A stretch of 64,000 nucleotides of DNA from Bathymodiolus brooksi (GCA_963680875.1 OY804590.1:22072640-22136639), one strand, 5' to 3'; shown: positions 32,150 through 46,518, counted from the stretch's first letter. A program made the numbers and translations. Notes: a model not told the origin generated them from the sequence alone.

Positions 32150-34931
32150 CAAGTCAAACCTCGTTCCCTGGAACTCGGATGGGGTCGAATACCATGGATG
32201 GCTCGAACTTATTTGAAAGTCCCGCCAATTTTCCATATATTTTTAAGCTAAAATAAATCTTTCGCTCGAACACTGATACCTCGAACAGTCGAACTTAATA
32301 AATGGTCCCATCAATATTAGAGAATCATAATAAAATCACGAGTTTTATCATATCAAACTCGAACATCGCAATTTAATTGACAGATGTACGTTGAATGTGC
32401 TTACATACAAATGTACATATATATATGATTAATCAATCTACTGGCTTGATAAATACACTTCAATATAAAATAGCGGGGTTATGTTACTTAAAATCATTTA
32501 ATCCACGTCATCTCTTGTAAGTGTTACAATAAGATATCATCAATTATGAGTGCCTATTGTCGAGTATGTTTTACTATTAAAGCGGAAAAAACATTTCCTG
32601 GTTTATTGTTAAAAACAAGGAAGATTTACTAATATATTTGAGACTTAAATCACTTATTTTTCACAATTTTTTCACATTCACAGCTAAGTTGATAAAAAAA
32701 ACATGCTAATATTCACATATGAATTTGTAAAGATGGGCTTCAACCTGGAAACGGAGAACCTCATAAGCTTTCCCCCTCCTAGAAACCCGCACAACCACTA
32801 TCAATAGGACAAGCAAGCAAGAGAAGCGACTGATGAAAATGCCCCAAGGTCTAAAAAACAGAAACTTAATTTTTCAGAAATAAAATGTTTGTGGTATCAA
32901 GTCAAAACTTTTATTACTTAAATTTATACAGTTAATTACAGCACATGATATACAGTATGTATTTTTATAGAGACAAAAACCGACAAATATGACATTTTAA
33001 ATATCCCAGATGGTTTTAGCTATGTTGCAAAAAATAGAAAAATATTTAAGCATAAATCTGGAGGTATTGTTGTTGTATATAAAAAGTCTTATTAAATTTA
33101 TTAATATTAAATTTAAATTTAAGTATTTAATAATTAGCTTTTATTGGGATGTGTATACACCCTACCTGAAAACTCTCTATATTCGTCAATAAATGCATTT
33201 TTAGATATTGAAAATGAATTAGTAAATTTTATAGAAAAAGACATGAAATGTGCGCTTGTTGCAGATTTTAATGCTAAAACTGGTTTTTTTTTAAGATTTT
33301 TTCAGAACCAGATGAAACTTTTTTGAATGTTATGGATGTAAATGTAGAAGATGGCCTATTTAGATATCATATTGCTGACTACCAAGTTTTACTTGATAAT
33401 AATATTTCCTTAAAAAGATATACTCAGTGTGAATGCAGACCAAATAATTTTGGACGAAAACTTTTAGAAATGTGTAAGTCTGCTTTGGCTATATTTGAAA
33501 AGTATTGTCATCATTGGAAATTGAAGGTTAACTTGCAAAAGACTAAAGTAATAATATTTTGTAAAAGAAAATACAAAAATCAACCTATTTTTAAGCTATG
33601 TGGAGAGAATTTACAAATTGAAGACTCTTATTCATATCTAGGTGTTATATTTAATTATAACGGCTCTTTTGTGAAGGCAAGAGATAAATTGATGGATCAA
33701 GCTCGCAAAGCTTTATATTGTTTGTATAGAAAATTGAGAAATATATCGATTCCAATAGATTTACAATTTAAATTGTTTGATACACTTATGCTTCCAATAC
33801 TTACTTATGGCTCCGAAATATGGGTTATGAGAACACTAAGCAACTAGAAAAACTTCATCTTCAGTTCTGTAGAAATATTTTAGGTGTTAGAACCACTACT
33901 CCAAACTTTATGACATACAGAGAACTTGGTAGAACACCTATAGATATATTATGTATAAAATTAAGGATTGTAAATTTTTGGAATAGACTTATTTCAAACA
34001 AGAAGAAACTTAGTTGTATTTTATATAAGATTATGTTTAATTTGAGTATTATTGATAATGTTCAATTTAAGTGGCTAAATTTTATCAAATCAAATTTTGA
34101 GAAAACTGGGCTTAATTATCTATGGAACCAACAACAGCCAGTTCATTCAGTGCAACTAAAATTTATTGTTAAGCAAAATCTGACTGATCAATATATTCAA
34201 AACTGGTTTAACCAAATTGAGAACTCTTCTAGGGGAGAATTTTATGGCATATTTAAAAATGAATTTAATTTAGATAAATACTTATTAAAATTATTACCAC
34301 ATGAGAGAAACATGATAACAAAGCTTAGATGCAATAACATTAAGCTTCCAATAGAAACTGGAAGATGGCCGAATACTCCCAGAGAAGAACGTATTTGTCA
34401 TCTGTGTAATGTTGGTTTAGGTACTGAATTTCATTTTTTATTTGAATGTACCTCTGCTGATGTACAAAGGCTTAGATGTAAATTTATTCCAATTTATTAT
34501 ACTAGATATGCAAACATGTACAAAATGAAAGGCCTGTTATCTTTGTGTAATGTTAAGGTTCTGAAAAAATTGTCTTATTTATATCTAAATTGCAAAATGT
34601 TTTGTAATTATATTCTGAGGCTGTATTATTTTAGGTTAGTTATATCCGTCATTATGTAAAATATTTTGTATAATATTCCTCTTGTTACACTTGTATATAT
34701 ATGTGTCCAAGTGAATAAAGAACTTGAACTTGAACTTAAATGATTAAATATTTTTTACGAGAAAGGCCAGTTTTACTGTGCATCAGTTATCATATATAGG
34801 TAATGAAACTGTCCCGGGTCAGAACAAGATTTTTTTCTGTCTAAAATTACGGGACCTCGGTGGCTCGAACTTCCGATAGCTCGAACATATTTTGACAGTA
34901 CCTTCGAGTTCGAGCGAGCGAAGTTTTACTG
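32150..34931 (+). mobile_element. Tigger/pogo-like element, unit B
   Basis: The left end is better preserved than in A: TTACAAGTCAAACCTCG followed by TTCCCTGGAACTCGG. The right end is ACTG next to TA. Confidence 0.65.
32970..34737 (+). mobile_element. LINE fragment lacking the RT core, unit B
   Basis: As in A, but the join between endonuclease and thumb is open (TTGGACGAAAAC where A has a stop). The open piece 33323-33847 then meets the 1-bp loss shared with A. After it the frame 33820-34659 is open to the C-terminus. Confidence 0.8.
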
Positions 34932-35472
34932 TATATATATGTTTAGGAGTCATAAGTTCAAAATGTAGTGCTTCAAAACTTTATCTTAAATACAGTTTCT
35001 GATTGGTTTAATGATAAAGAATTGACCAATGGAAGTTTCTGGTACAAATTTAAGAGGGAAACGATTACGGAAAGGGCCTAAATAATTTGGATTTGTACAC
35101 ATTTATACGTCTTAGAAATCTACAAGAATAATCAACATGTGAACAATTCACGATAAAAAAAAATTTACATTTTTTTTAAAATCGGTAGGAAAACATCTAA
35201 AATCGGTAGGCGGTAGAAGACTTAAAAAAAATCGGTAGACTACCGCATAAATCGGTAGAGTTGGCATGTATGTAATCGCTATTATATAATAATAGATGAA
35301 GTCTTTTTCGACAATTTGTTGGTAATTATTCATTTATTAGTTGTATACAAAAAAAATAATAACAACTAATTTGAAGCCATGCAGAACAAACAATACATAG
35401 GATACATATAAATTTATTACTGTATCGTATTGTTCAAAGACATTTTACAAATTTAAGCAGGTGTCAAACAAT

Positions 35473-36115
35473 TTACTTTATAATGATTTTATTGTCAATA
35501 TATATAATATATACAATTGGATTTATTACTAGTCCCTCTCCATACAAATACAGTAATAGCATAAACAAAACAAATCAAATGACAGCAAATGTACAGCCAC
35601 AGGCTATATCAACAATTAGTAAATTACTGCAGTAAGCAAAATCATGTCAAATTAAGCATACATATTAAATATTGTTTTAATATTTAACAGAAAAAATGGA
35701 GGGGGGTGGTAAAACTAATAAATTGTGTTGAGATAATATCAGGGTTGGGGATAATTAATTATTAAATCTACAAGTTTGTCGAATAAATTTTTGCACTGAT
35801 TTGAACAATAAAGTATTCAATTCTTCACTAATTTCATTACATCCAAAGAGTATATATTCTATAGAGATGGGAACAATGTTATTAAAATAGTTAAACAGAG
35901 AAGTTCTATCGTGTTGATAAAGTGGACAATCAAGAAAAAAATGAATAGAATCCTCAAATAAATGACCACATACACAACGTGGATCATTCTTCAAATTTAC
36001 TCTGCATTAAGGCCACTACATCTACATTGTATGTCTTAGCTTAGTATGTATTATGTTAGTTTTCCTATTGCCAATATTGTAAAATGAAGCCACCAGAATT
36101 TGGACAGCCTGAATT
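35473..36115 (-). mobile_element. 5'-truncated LINE 3' end, unit B
   Basis: Same as 26216-26858, with the same GTCAAACAAT duplication and the same two deletions as A. Confidence 0.75.
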
Positions 36116-37288
36116 GTCAAACAATGAAAGTGAAGCTATACATAATATTAAACACGTCAAGAAAGCATGTTAATTATGAGGAAGACAAAAATAAAGTACC
36201 CATGAACAAGCCTTACAACATCCAAAATACGAATATTTGCAATGGTATTTTCCATATTTCATTTTTTAAAGCACTATTACAATGGTATTTTCCATATTTC
36301 ATTTTTTAAAGCACTATTAATCAATGAGGGAAAAACGACCCGGGGCGAACGGGAATAGGGGAATAACGACTCACGGGGCGAAACGACGCCAACGGCCTTC
36401 AGGCTTGTGTTGTCGGCAGGTAAGTTAAACTTGCCTTTGGTGCCATCACAAGATTATGTTTTACAAGATAACAAGAGGTGCTACGACAAAATTTTGAGTG
36501 ACTGGAATTTCAGACTCCCTTCATTGGGCTTCAAATGTATTCTGGTAGTCTTGAATGAACATGATTGATGGTATTCAATTTTGGACACCAATTTTTTTTT
36601 ACAGACATAAAACAGTTCTTGTTAGCCCATGGTCTGAATATTTTTAAGTGGGTGGTTGCAGGAGGCATATTTCCTAAAGACGAAGTCGAACAACAACAAC
36701 TTATGTATTTTAAGAACAAAGTGTTCACCATCACAGACACTGGATGACAACCACCACAATGTATAGATATTGCACCAAAGAAGATGATGGTTTGATAGAG
36801 AGGGGGCTTATTGTTCTTGCACTACAGGGTATGAAATTTATGCATGTTTTTTTTATTCTCTATATCGTGTCTATGCAGTGCCAATTCAGGACCATTAGAT
36901 AATAACAGAAGGGATTGCAACTAATCTTGGCTGAAATGTTCCTAACAAATTCATGACAAAATGTTGTAGTTACTATGGTGTCAATTAATCAGTACATTTC
37001 AATAATGTTTGAGAGATGTCAGTTCAAATCTCTCTGGAAGCTAATGATCTGCTTACATGTACAACTACTAACAATTACAATATATGTATATACATTGTAG
37101 CTTCTATAGTACAAGGTAGTACGTTTCAATAATGTTGAAAAGATGTCAGTTCAAATCTGACTGGAAGCTAATCTATGGGTTTATTTTAATATATGCTTGA
37201 TCATGTTGACTGCATTAACTAACTTGGACACAAGTCCCTAGCTTACTGAAAGTTTTGAAGAACTACTCCTTTTTCAATGCGACCGCAA

Positions 37289-37534
37289 AAATGTTGTGTA
37301 ATAGTTAGCATGCTCACCTAGAATGTGGTAGATCCATGAGTTCTAGCCCCTGTCTAGTCAAACCAAAGATTATAATATTGGTAACAATGCAGCATTAAGG
37401 AGTAAAAACAAAAACTGGTCGAGTCAGAATAATGTTTCAGAGTGGAACGACATACAGGTATCTACCCACAGACTGTTGTTTCAATGAACTACATTTTGTA
37501 GCACTCTAAAAATCCAACTAAGGGTGTTGGTCTT
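37289..37534 (+). repeat. Old family-2 SINE remnant, unit B
   Basis: Equivalent to 28032-28277 in unit A. Confidence 0.55.
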
Positions 37535-39836
37535 TTCATTTTTTGTATCTAAATGTTTCCTGTTGCTCATGCTTAAATAGTTTACACATCACATGTTATA
37601 GTTTATGTTTCTTGTTTAAAAATTCTATGAATAGAATGTTTTTATCCCCCATATGTCACGAGTGTTGTTTTTCATGTAACATTATTGAATATTTTGGGCT
37701 TTGTTCATTTACCTGAGAAAGTCTTAGACAAATATTTTGAAATTAAAGGAGTTTTGAACCTTATTACATGTATGGGTTTTTTTTGGGAGGGGTGGAACTT
37801 TTGTCAGATTTTTTAACTTCTCAATTCAATAACTAAAGGATAGAGAAAATTGCATAGTGTCCCCCAATATTAACTTTTTGATGTTAAAAGCAATATAATT
37901 TTCATTCAATCATTAACTTAAGACTTAATCAGGATGAGGGGAATGTGTTTTATTACCCATTCTTCAATGTTCCAGTTCATAGTTTTGTTATTTTACAACA
38001 TTGTTATTATACATGTAGCTGACCTTTTAATAATGTTTTGTTTTTGCAATAAATATTTTCTTGTTAATGAATATTTGTGCTCTATAATTTACAAAAGTTA
38101 TCGAGTTGAATCATTTACAAAGTACATGTGCATGTACATATTTTGCCCAACCAAGACCGACTTGTTCCTGAATATAGCACTTTTTCGATACTAATCCTTA
38201 TATGTTATTATTGGTCTCCTGACATTGGCATAAACAAGAAAGGATGGAGTGCCTCACAAACAGAAACCACACCATAATAATGTGCTTGACATACATGTAA
38301 GAATGGAACATGACTGTTAATGTATAGCCCTGTATCAGGGCATACTATTTAACCCCTGTCTGTCCCTCCCTATAATTTTGAGCTAGAGTTTTTGTAATAT
38401 TTTGTAGTGTGTTTAATGCACAAATACTAAAGGTGTGCATTCTTACAGGATTTTGACTTCTAAAAAATCACAAAATGATATATAGTTGAACTAAGTCATT
38501 TTTAAGTTAGTACATCTAAAGTGTCTTACACACACATACTTTATACATTCTCTAACAAAAGGGGCACACCAGTTTTAAGTTGGGCCTTTAAAAAAGTTTT
38601 ATTTGATGCTCCATAATATGATAATTTACAAATTGCATGTTTAATGTGATATAAATATGATAAACTATAAAACCATGCAGAAGTCTAACAAAATGCCAAC
38701 TTTAAAGCATTAACATTACAAAGCTGGTTTTTGTACGAATACCTGCCAGTCGCTTAGGGGGAAAAAGACTTCTTTTGATTTCCCTTTTTTATAAGGACCC
38801 CCCCTTTTATAGGATAGTCGGACAACAAAATATACAAGATTTAGATTAATTTTCTTCAAGTTAATCGATAAGTACCCGCTAGGATGATATATTTTATTTA
38901 TTCTTGCAGGTCTAGGATGTTTTGTAAACAGTACTATTTGCGAGGTTGTGTCACAATATCCTTGGAAGTTGGAACAACTACATGTATTCTACTATAGTAT
39001 AGCTGAATATTCACACAATCTCTCATTATTTTCAAGATCTACGTGATACATGTAGTCATAAATTATTTTTCTAACCAACAAATTCACGTAAACTTCCTTA
39101 CAACCGTGACGATATGTGCATAACTGCCACGATGAATAAACTGCGTCACCGTGTTTACAAATGCAATGACGTCTTGTTTATGTTTTTTTTACTCCGATTG
39201 ACCTTTGAACCATAATGGCGGCGGTAACGTGAAATTGGTAACCGATAATTATCGAATCCTACACGGAGAGTCGCTAAAAATAACACGATTGTGCAACCTG
39301 ATCGTCTGCTCTGGATTTTTCCTAGAGCAAACTCAAGCTTATATTTATATTCGCTTAATTGCATCAGGTATTGATAAAATACACAATTGCCCAAAATGTC
39401 TCAAAGAAAAACACTTTCAAAACCTTATGCATATGTCAGAAACCCAGTATGGATAGAAACTGCTGTTTGAATGTTTTTTTTTGTATATATGACATACAGA
39501 GATACATAGAAAGTTGCAAAATGTTGTGTACATGAACACAAATTGATGTTAAAAAAAAGGAGGGATGGGAAATCAGAGGCACCATAGGGTCCTGTCCACA
39601 AGTACCTGTGATCTTGAAGAGTGTCTCAGACCCTATGCTATGTGCAACATTTACATACTCTATTATGTCTACTGGTGGTCACTTGTAAACCAAATTTCTA
39701 TTTTCAGGCAAAGTTGGTAAATAATTATATGTACATAAGCATAAAGTTTTGCATATGTTTGCTCATCCAAGACCAAGGATATCTAATTAGTGATTAGCTT
39801 TGCGAGCTTTCCAGGCAGTGCCTGTTTCATATTAAT

Positions 39837-40155
39837 ACTCCGATGCTATCCACTAAACAACAGCTAATAACACTTAGATGCTATCAACTAAACAACAACC
39901 AATAACACTCCGATGCTATCCACTAAACAACAGCTAGTAACACTCCGATGCTATCCACTAAACAACAGCTAATAATACTCCGATGCTATCCACTAAGCAA
40001 CAACCAATAACACTCCGATGTTATCCACTAAACAATGGTTAATAACACTCCGATGCTCTCTATTTGCCCACGGCTGATCACACTCTCATTCTCTCCACTA
40101 ACCCACTGCTGATCACACTCCGACGAAGTCCACCTAACCCACTCAGTGGGTTATA
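39837..40155. repeat. 35-bp minisatellite remnant at the B/C junction
   Basis: Nearly identical to 30585-30905 (one visible change, TATCAACTAA for TATCCACTAA), which shows that this junction was copied as part of the last duplication. Confidence 0.9.
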
Positions 40156-40177
40156 AGCTCGCTTCGTTAAGCGAGCT
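40156..40177 (+). other. Terminal hairpin, unit C
   Basis: Identical to the hairpin of unit B, including its outer flank. Confidence 0.85.
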
Positions 40178-41426
40178 ATTTATGACTGAAACATGGTAAA
40201 ATTAAATCAATAAAGAAATAATGACGAATACCATTTACTTTGACTAAAACAGAAATCCTTATCATCCATACACTATGCCTATGAAAAAGTTTCAACACAT
40301 CCGGGTTATCCATACCACTATGGCTATGAAAAAGCTTCAACACATCCGGGACATTCCGGATCACTGCTTTTCGCGACACCCTCTAGACCTTATGAAAGAT
40401 ACGGTGTACGAAAGGTATCGAAGAGCGAAATACCGGTATTTCGGTATTTCGCTGTTGCCTATATTGTTTGCTTGTGAAATAAACATTAAATTTAATTCAA
40501 CGTTCTTCTTTTTTGACGAAAATATACAAATTATTTGTTTGAAATGAATATTTAAAGAATTTTGTCTGTAAATTGAAACCGGTAATTATCGAATCCTACA
40601 CGGAAAGTAACGAGTCGCTAAAAATAACACGATTGCGCAACCCGATCGTCTGCTCTGGATTATTCATTTATTGCTAAAGCAAACGCAAGCTTATATTTAT
40701 ATTCGCTTAATCGCATCAGGTATTGATACAATACACAATTGCCCAAAATGTCTCAAAGAAAAACACTTTCAAAAGTTCCGTTGACCCCCCAATTTACAAC
40801 AAATGGTCCAAAGTCCAATCAGAATAAAATCCAGGTGTTAAGCGGCCTTACTGTTTGGATTATTTCATGGCGTCTCATTGACATTGGCGATACCACTTCA
40901 TTTTTAACCTTTTCGAAGTTCTATTCAACTATATAATTTTATTCTACATTTACACATGGATCCTGGTGGTAAAATCTACACTATTGATGAGTTTAGATGT
41001 TGGAAAGTCGAGAATCTTGACGATGAGGGGTCTGACGAAAACAAGAACGAAAAGGAAGGATACCGGGTCGTTTCGCCCCAGAAAGTGAGTCGATTCGCCC
41101 CACTTAATCGCATACATGCCAACCCTCGAGAGACTAAAAGCGGTAGAGGGTCTAGGGTTTGAGACCACCACCCCCCCCCCCCCGAAAATTATTTTTCAAA
41201 AGGACGCAATATTCACCTAAACTTTGGCATTTTGTAATTTGTAAATATTTATATTATTCCGCGCATGCGCAAACACAAAAGTATTGAGTACTCTGATATA
41301 CTATAGCGAAGAAGATGGTGCATTCTGTTGCATTTTGGATATAAAATCTGTTCAGTCAAATCTTTAAATATAGTATGAAAAAACTATGAAAAAATGGAAA
41401 TTAGCATTTTACATATATACAACTTA

Positions 41427-44206
41427 CAAGTCAAACCTCGTTCCCTGGAACTCGGATGGGGTCGAATACCATGGATGGCTCGAACTTATTTGAAAGTCCC
41501 GCCAATTTTCCATATATTTTTAAGCTAAAATAAATCTTTCGCTCGAACAGTCGAACTTAATAAATGGTCCCATCAATAATAGAGAATCATAATAAAATCA
41601 CGAGTTTTATCATATCAAACTCGAACATCGCAATTTAATTGACAGATGTACGTTGAATGTGCTTACATACAAATGTACATATATATATGATTAATCAATC
41701 TACTGGCTTGATAAATACACTTCAATATAAAATAGCGGGGTTATGTTACTTAAAATCATTTAATCCACGTCATCTCTTGTGAGTGTTACAATAAGATATC
41801 ATCAATTATGAGTGCCTATTGTCGAGTATGTTTTACTATTAAAGCGGAAAAAACATTTCCTGGTTTATTGTTAAAAACAAGGAAGATTTACTAATATATT
41901 TGAGACTTAAATCACTTATTTTTCACAATTTTTTCACATTCACAGCTAAGTTGATAAAAAAAACATGCTAATATTCACATATGAATTTGTAAAGATGGGC
42001 TTCAACCTGGAAACGGAGAACCTCATAAGCTTTCCCCCTCCTAGAAACCCGCACAACCACTATCAATAGGACAAGCAAGCAAGAGAAGCGACTGATGAAA
42101 ATGCCCCAAGGTCTAAAAAACAGAAACTTAATTTTTCAGAAATAAAATGTTTGTGGTATCAAGTCAAAACTTTTATTACTTAAATTTATACAGTTAATTA
42201 CAGCACATGATATACAGTATGTATTTTTATAGAGACAAAAACCGACAAATATGACATTTTAAATATCCCAGATGGTTTTAGCTATGTTGCAAAAAATAGA
42301 AAAATATTTAAGCATAAATCTGGAGGTATTGTTGTTGTATATAAAAAGTCTTATTAAATTTATTAATATTAAATTTAAATTTAAGTATTTAATAATTACC
42401 TTTTATTGGGATGTGTATACACCCTACCTGAAAACTCTCTATATTCGTCAATAAATGCATTTTTAGATATTGAAAATGAATTAGTAAATTTTATAGAAAA
42501 AGACATGAAATGTGCGCTTGTTGCAGATTTTAATGCTAAAACTGGTTTTTTTTTAAGATTTTTTCAGAACCAGATGAAACTTTTTTGAATGTTATGGATG
42601 TAAATGTAGAAGATGGCCTATTTAGATATCATATTGCTGACTACCAAGTTTTACTTGATAATAATATTTCCTTAAAAAGATATACTCAGTGTGAATGCAG
42701 ACCAAATAATTTTGGACGAAAACTTTTAGAAATGTGTAAGTCTGCTTTGGCTATATTTGAAAAGTATTGTCATCATTGGAAATTGAAGGTTAACTTGCAA
42801 AAGACTAAAGTAATAATATTTTGTAAAAGAAAATACAAAAATCAACCTATTTTTAAGCTATGTGGAGAGAATTTACAAATTGAAGACTCTTATTCATATC
42901 TAGGTGTTATATTTAATTATAACGGCTCTTTTGTGAAGGCAAGAGATAAATTGATGGATCAAGCTCGCAAAGCTTTATATTGTTTGTATAGAAAATTGAG
43001 AAATATATCGATTCCAATAGATTTACAATTTAAATTGTTTGATACACTTATGCTTCCAATACTTACTTATGGCTCTGAAATATGGGGTTATGAGAACACT
43101 AAGCAACTAGAAAAACTTCATCTTCAGTTCTGTAGAAATATTTTAGGTGTTAGAACCACTACTCCAAACTTTATGACATACAATGTACAGAGAACTTGGT
43201 AGAACACCTATAGATATATTATGTATAAAATTAAGGATTGTAAATTTTTGGAATAGACTTATTTCAAACAAGAAGAAACTTAGTTGTATTTTATATAAGA
43301 TTATGTTTAATTTGAGTATTATTGATAATGTTCAATTTAAGTGGCTAAATTTTATCAAATCAAATTTTGAGAAAACTGGGCTTAATTATCTATGGAACCA
43401 ACAACAGCCAGTTCATTCAGTGCAACTAAAATTTATTGTTAAGCAAAATCTGACTGATCAATATATTCAAAACTGGTTTAACCAAATTGAGAACTCTTCT
43501 AGGGGAGAATTTTATGGCATATTTAAAAATGAATTTAATTTAGATAAATACTTATTAAAATTATTACCACATGAGAGAAACATGATAACAAAGCTTAGAT
43601 GCAATAACATTAAGCTTCCAATAGAAACTGGAAGATGGCCGAATACTCCCAGAGAAGAACGTATTTGTCATTTGTGTAATGTTGGTTTAGGTACTGAATT
43701 TCATTTTTTATTTGAATGTACCTCTGCTGATGTACAAAGGCTTAGATGTAAATTTATTCCAATTTATTATACTACATGTAGATATGCAAACATGTACAAA
43801 ATGAAAGGCCTGTTATCTTTGTGTAATGTTAAGGTTCTGAAAAAATTGTCTTATTTATATCTAAATTGCAAAATGTTTTGTAATTATATTCGGAGGCTGT
43901 ATTATTTTAGGTTAGTTATATCCGTCATTATGTAAAATATTTTGTATAATATTCCTCTTGTTACACTTGTATATATATGTGTCCGAGTGAATAAAGAACT
44001 TGAACTTGAACTTAAATGATTAAATATTTTTTACGAGAAAGGCCAGTTTTACTGTGCATCAGTTATCATATATAGGTAATGAAACTGTCCCGGGTCAGAA
44101 CAAGATTTTTTTCTGTCTAAAATTACGGAACCTCGGTGGCTCGAACTTCCGATAGCTCGAACATATTTTGACAGTACCTTCGAGTTCGAGCGAGCGAAGT
44201 TTTACT
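41427..44206 (+). mobile_element. Tigger/pogo-like element, unit C
   Basis: Ends as in B. An internal 11-bp word (CACTGATACCT) is missing near 41548. Confidence 0.65.
42232..44013 (+). mobile_element. LINE fragment lacking the RT core, unit C
   Basis: The copy with the best frame: 42585-43202 is open through the site where A and B lost one base (GAAATATGGGGTTATG here). It then has a private insertion near 43180 (ATACAATGTACAG) that shifts the frame, and 6 extra bases near 43774. The RT palm is missing as in A and B. Confidence 0.8.
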
Positions 44207-44844
44207 GTATATATATGTTTAGGAGTCATAAGTTCAAAATGTAGTGCTTCAAAACTTTATTTTAAATACAGTTTCTGATTGGTTTAATGATAAAGAATTG
44301 ACCAATGGAAGTTTCCGGTACAAATTTAAGAGGGAAACGATTACGGAAAGGGCCTAAATAATTTGGATTTGTACACATTTAATTTATACGTCTTAGAAAT
44401 CTACAAGAATAATCAACATGTGAACAATTCACGATAAAAAAAAATTTACATTTATTTTTAAAATCGGTAGGAAAACATCTAAAATCGGTAGGCGGTAGAA
44501 GACTTAAAAAATCGGTAGACTACCGCATAAATCGGTAGAGTTGGCATGTATGTAATCGCTATTATATAATAATAGATGAAGTCTTTTTCGACAATTTGTT
44601 GGTAATTATTTATTTATTAGTTGTATACAAGAAATAATAATAACAACTGATATGTGTCATATGTCAACAACTAATTTGAAGCCATGCAGAACAAACAATA
44701 CATATAAATTTATTACTGTATTGTTCAAAGAAATTTTACAAATTTAAGCAGGTGTCAAACAATTTACTTTATAATGATTTTATTGTCAATATATATATAC
44801 AATTGGATTGGGAACAAGTTTTTACAACTTACTAGTCCCTCTCC

Positions 44845-45533
44845 GGTACCGGGTCGTTTCGCCCCGAATCCTGTTCGCCCCCTAATCCCGTTCGCCCCCT
44901 ATTCCCGTTCCCCCCGGGTCGTTTCGACCCTATTCCCGTTCGTACCGGGTCGTTTCGCCCTCATTTATTAATAGTGCTTTAAAAAATGAAATACGGAAAA
45001 TACCATCGCAAATATTCGTATTTTGGATGTTGTAAGTCTTGTTCATGGGTACTTTATTTTTGTCTTCTTCATAATTAACATGCTTTCTTGACGTGTTTAA
45101 TATTATGTATTGCTTCATTCTTTGTTTGACGTCTGATTAAATTTATACTATTTTAGCATTTGATGCGTAATTCATTAAAAAAGAGGTTATTTGCGCACTT
45201 GTACAGCATCTTAGTCATTTCATGCACTTTTGCGTTGGTACAAAAAAAAACCAACCTTTTTACTGTTATTGTGTGTTGTTTTTGTAAATTTTGCAAGAAA
45301 AGTTTCACTTGAGATCATTGACAAAAGTAGACCAAAATGAATGAATTATTATTTTTTTTGTATGTACAACTAATAAATAAATATTTAAAGTAGACCAAAA
45401 TGAATGAATTATTATTTTTTTTTGCATACAACTAATAAATAAATAATTTCAAAAAAATCTTCATCTATTATAATATAATAGCGATTAAGTGGAGCGAATC
45501 GACTCACTTTCCGGGGCGAAACGACCCGGATTC
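44845..45533 (+). mobile_element. Second MULE-like element, 8-bp duplication CCCTCTCC
   Basis: 689 bp, flanked exactly by CCCTCTCC (44837-44844 and 45534-45541). Ends GGTACCGGGTCGTTTCG and, from the right, GAATCCGGGTCGTTTCG. Left side has four or five words of the type CCCGTTCGCCCC or GGGTCGTTTCGCCC in 110 bp. It belongs to the family at 2638-4250 but has no LINE inside, so it shows the empty LINE site (TTTGACGTCTG, about 45128). Internal 60-bp duplication (AGTAGACCAAAATGAATG at 45330 and 45390). Found only in unit C. Confidence 0.88.
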
Positions 45534-45739
45534 CCCTCTCCATACAAATACAGTAATAGCATAAACAAATCAAATGACAGCAAATGTACAGGCTATATCA
45601 ATAATTAGTAAATTAAGCAAAATCATGTCAAACTAAGCATACATATTAAATATTGTTTTAATATTTAACAGAAAAAAAGGAGGGGGGTGGTAAAACTAAC
45701 AAATTGTGTTGAGATAATTTCACGGTTGGGGATAATTAA

Positions 45740-46518
45740 CACAGGCACTTGTTTCATTAAAAAAATATATGCCCCCTCCTCTTCCTTACTTCAAGGTAAA
45801 CATCTGCACTTTACCCCTTCCCCACTTCGCCTCAATATTTTTCGCTTATTTGTGATCCTTTCGCTGACCCAATTATATCGTTACACTCCCGAGATATTTC
45901 TCTTTTCGACTGCCACATTTAAATATAAATACCTGGCCCCCCTCAGACGGATTGAACCAGAATATTCAGCGAAAGTCGCATTTTCTATTTTTCAGTCACT
46001 GAAACGGATACAGTCACTTTCGGTCCGTTCTAAATTGATTTAGAAACTAAAAAAAAAAAGTGTTTTAAAAATCAAATGTCAGTAATTTGGAGTTGAACAT
46101 ATTTTTATAATCTGCATTGGAACAATTATCTATATTTTAAAGGCTTACTTTACATTTGAGAGATGATCATGATGGCATTGTTACACATGGCCGGTCTAGA
46201 GAATTCCGAATGCATATGAAAAATCCAGCGCAAACCAGAAGTGGTTGTATCCGTTTCAATGTCTTAAATTTTCACCAAGCCACTTTCGCTGAATAGTCTT
46301 GTCCAATTCGTCTGAGGGGGTCCCGGTAGGTATATTTAAATGTGGCAGTCGAAAAGAGAAATATCTCGGGAGTGTAACGATATAATTGGGTCAGCGAAAG
46401 GATCACAAATAAGCGAAAAATATTGAGGCGAAGTGGGGAAGGGGTAAAGGGCAGATGTTTACCTTGAAGTAAGGAAGAGGAGGGGGCATATATTTTTTGA
46501 ATGAAACAAGTGCCTGTG
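45740..46518. mobile_element. 779-bp MITE with ~250-bp inverted arms, 8-bp duplication
   Basis: Flanked by ATAATTAA (45732-45739 and 46519-46526); units A and B show the empty site GGGGATAATTAATTATT. The ends are CACAGGCACTTGTTTCATT and complement, and the arms match for about 250 bp each. The middle (about 46010-46250) is unique. No transposase. 8-bp duplications occur in hAT and P-type elements; arms this long are unusual for either, so the family is open. Confidence 0.9.

Larger units (their letters stand above)
31831..35272 (+). mobile_element. TIR element with 6-bp duplication, unit B
   Basis: CATACATGCCAAC ends, TAATCG on both sides. It includes a long C-run near 31889. Contents as in A. 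Confidence 0.85.
31801..36387 (+). mobile_element. MULE-like element with nested insertions, unit B
   Basis: Begins GATACCGGGTCGTTTCG. 22 bp after the first GGGTCGTTTCGCCCC word are missing compared with A and C. The right end is as in A. Confidence 0.6.
31698..36640 (+). pseudogene. Split host gene fragment, unit B
   Basis: Same arrangement as in A: start MDPGGKIYTIDEF at 31698, interrupted at about 31800, resumed at 36388 up to a GTAAGT donor at about 36420. The downstream exon has the same 50-bp loss as A. Confidence 0.45.
30906..40155 (+). repeat. 9.25-kb unit, direct copy B
   Basis: Period to unit C is exactly 9250 bp between hairpins. It contains the same parts as A. It has a private 22-bp loss at about 31820 that removes part of the MULE-like terminus. 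The left part matches C in many single-base and small indel states; the right part matches A. The switch lies between about 33.8 and 34.6 kb. Confidence 0.93.
41111..44552 (+). mobile_element. TIR element with 6-bp duplication, unit C
   Basis: CATACATGCCAAC ends and TAATCG on both sides; contents as in A and B. Confidence 0.85.
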
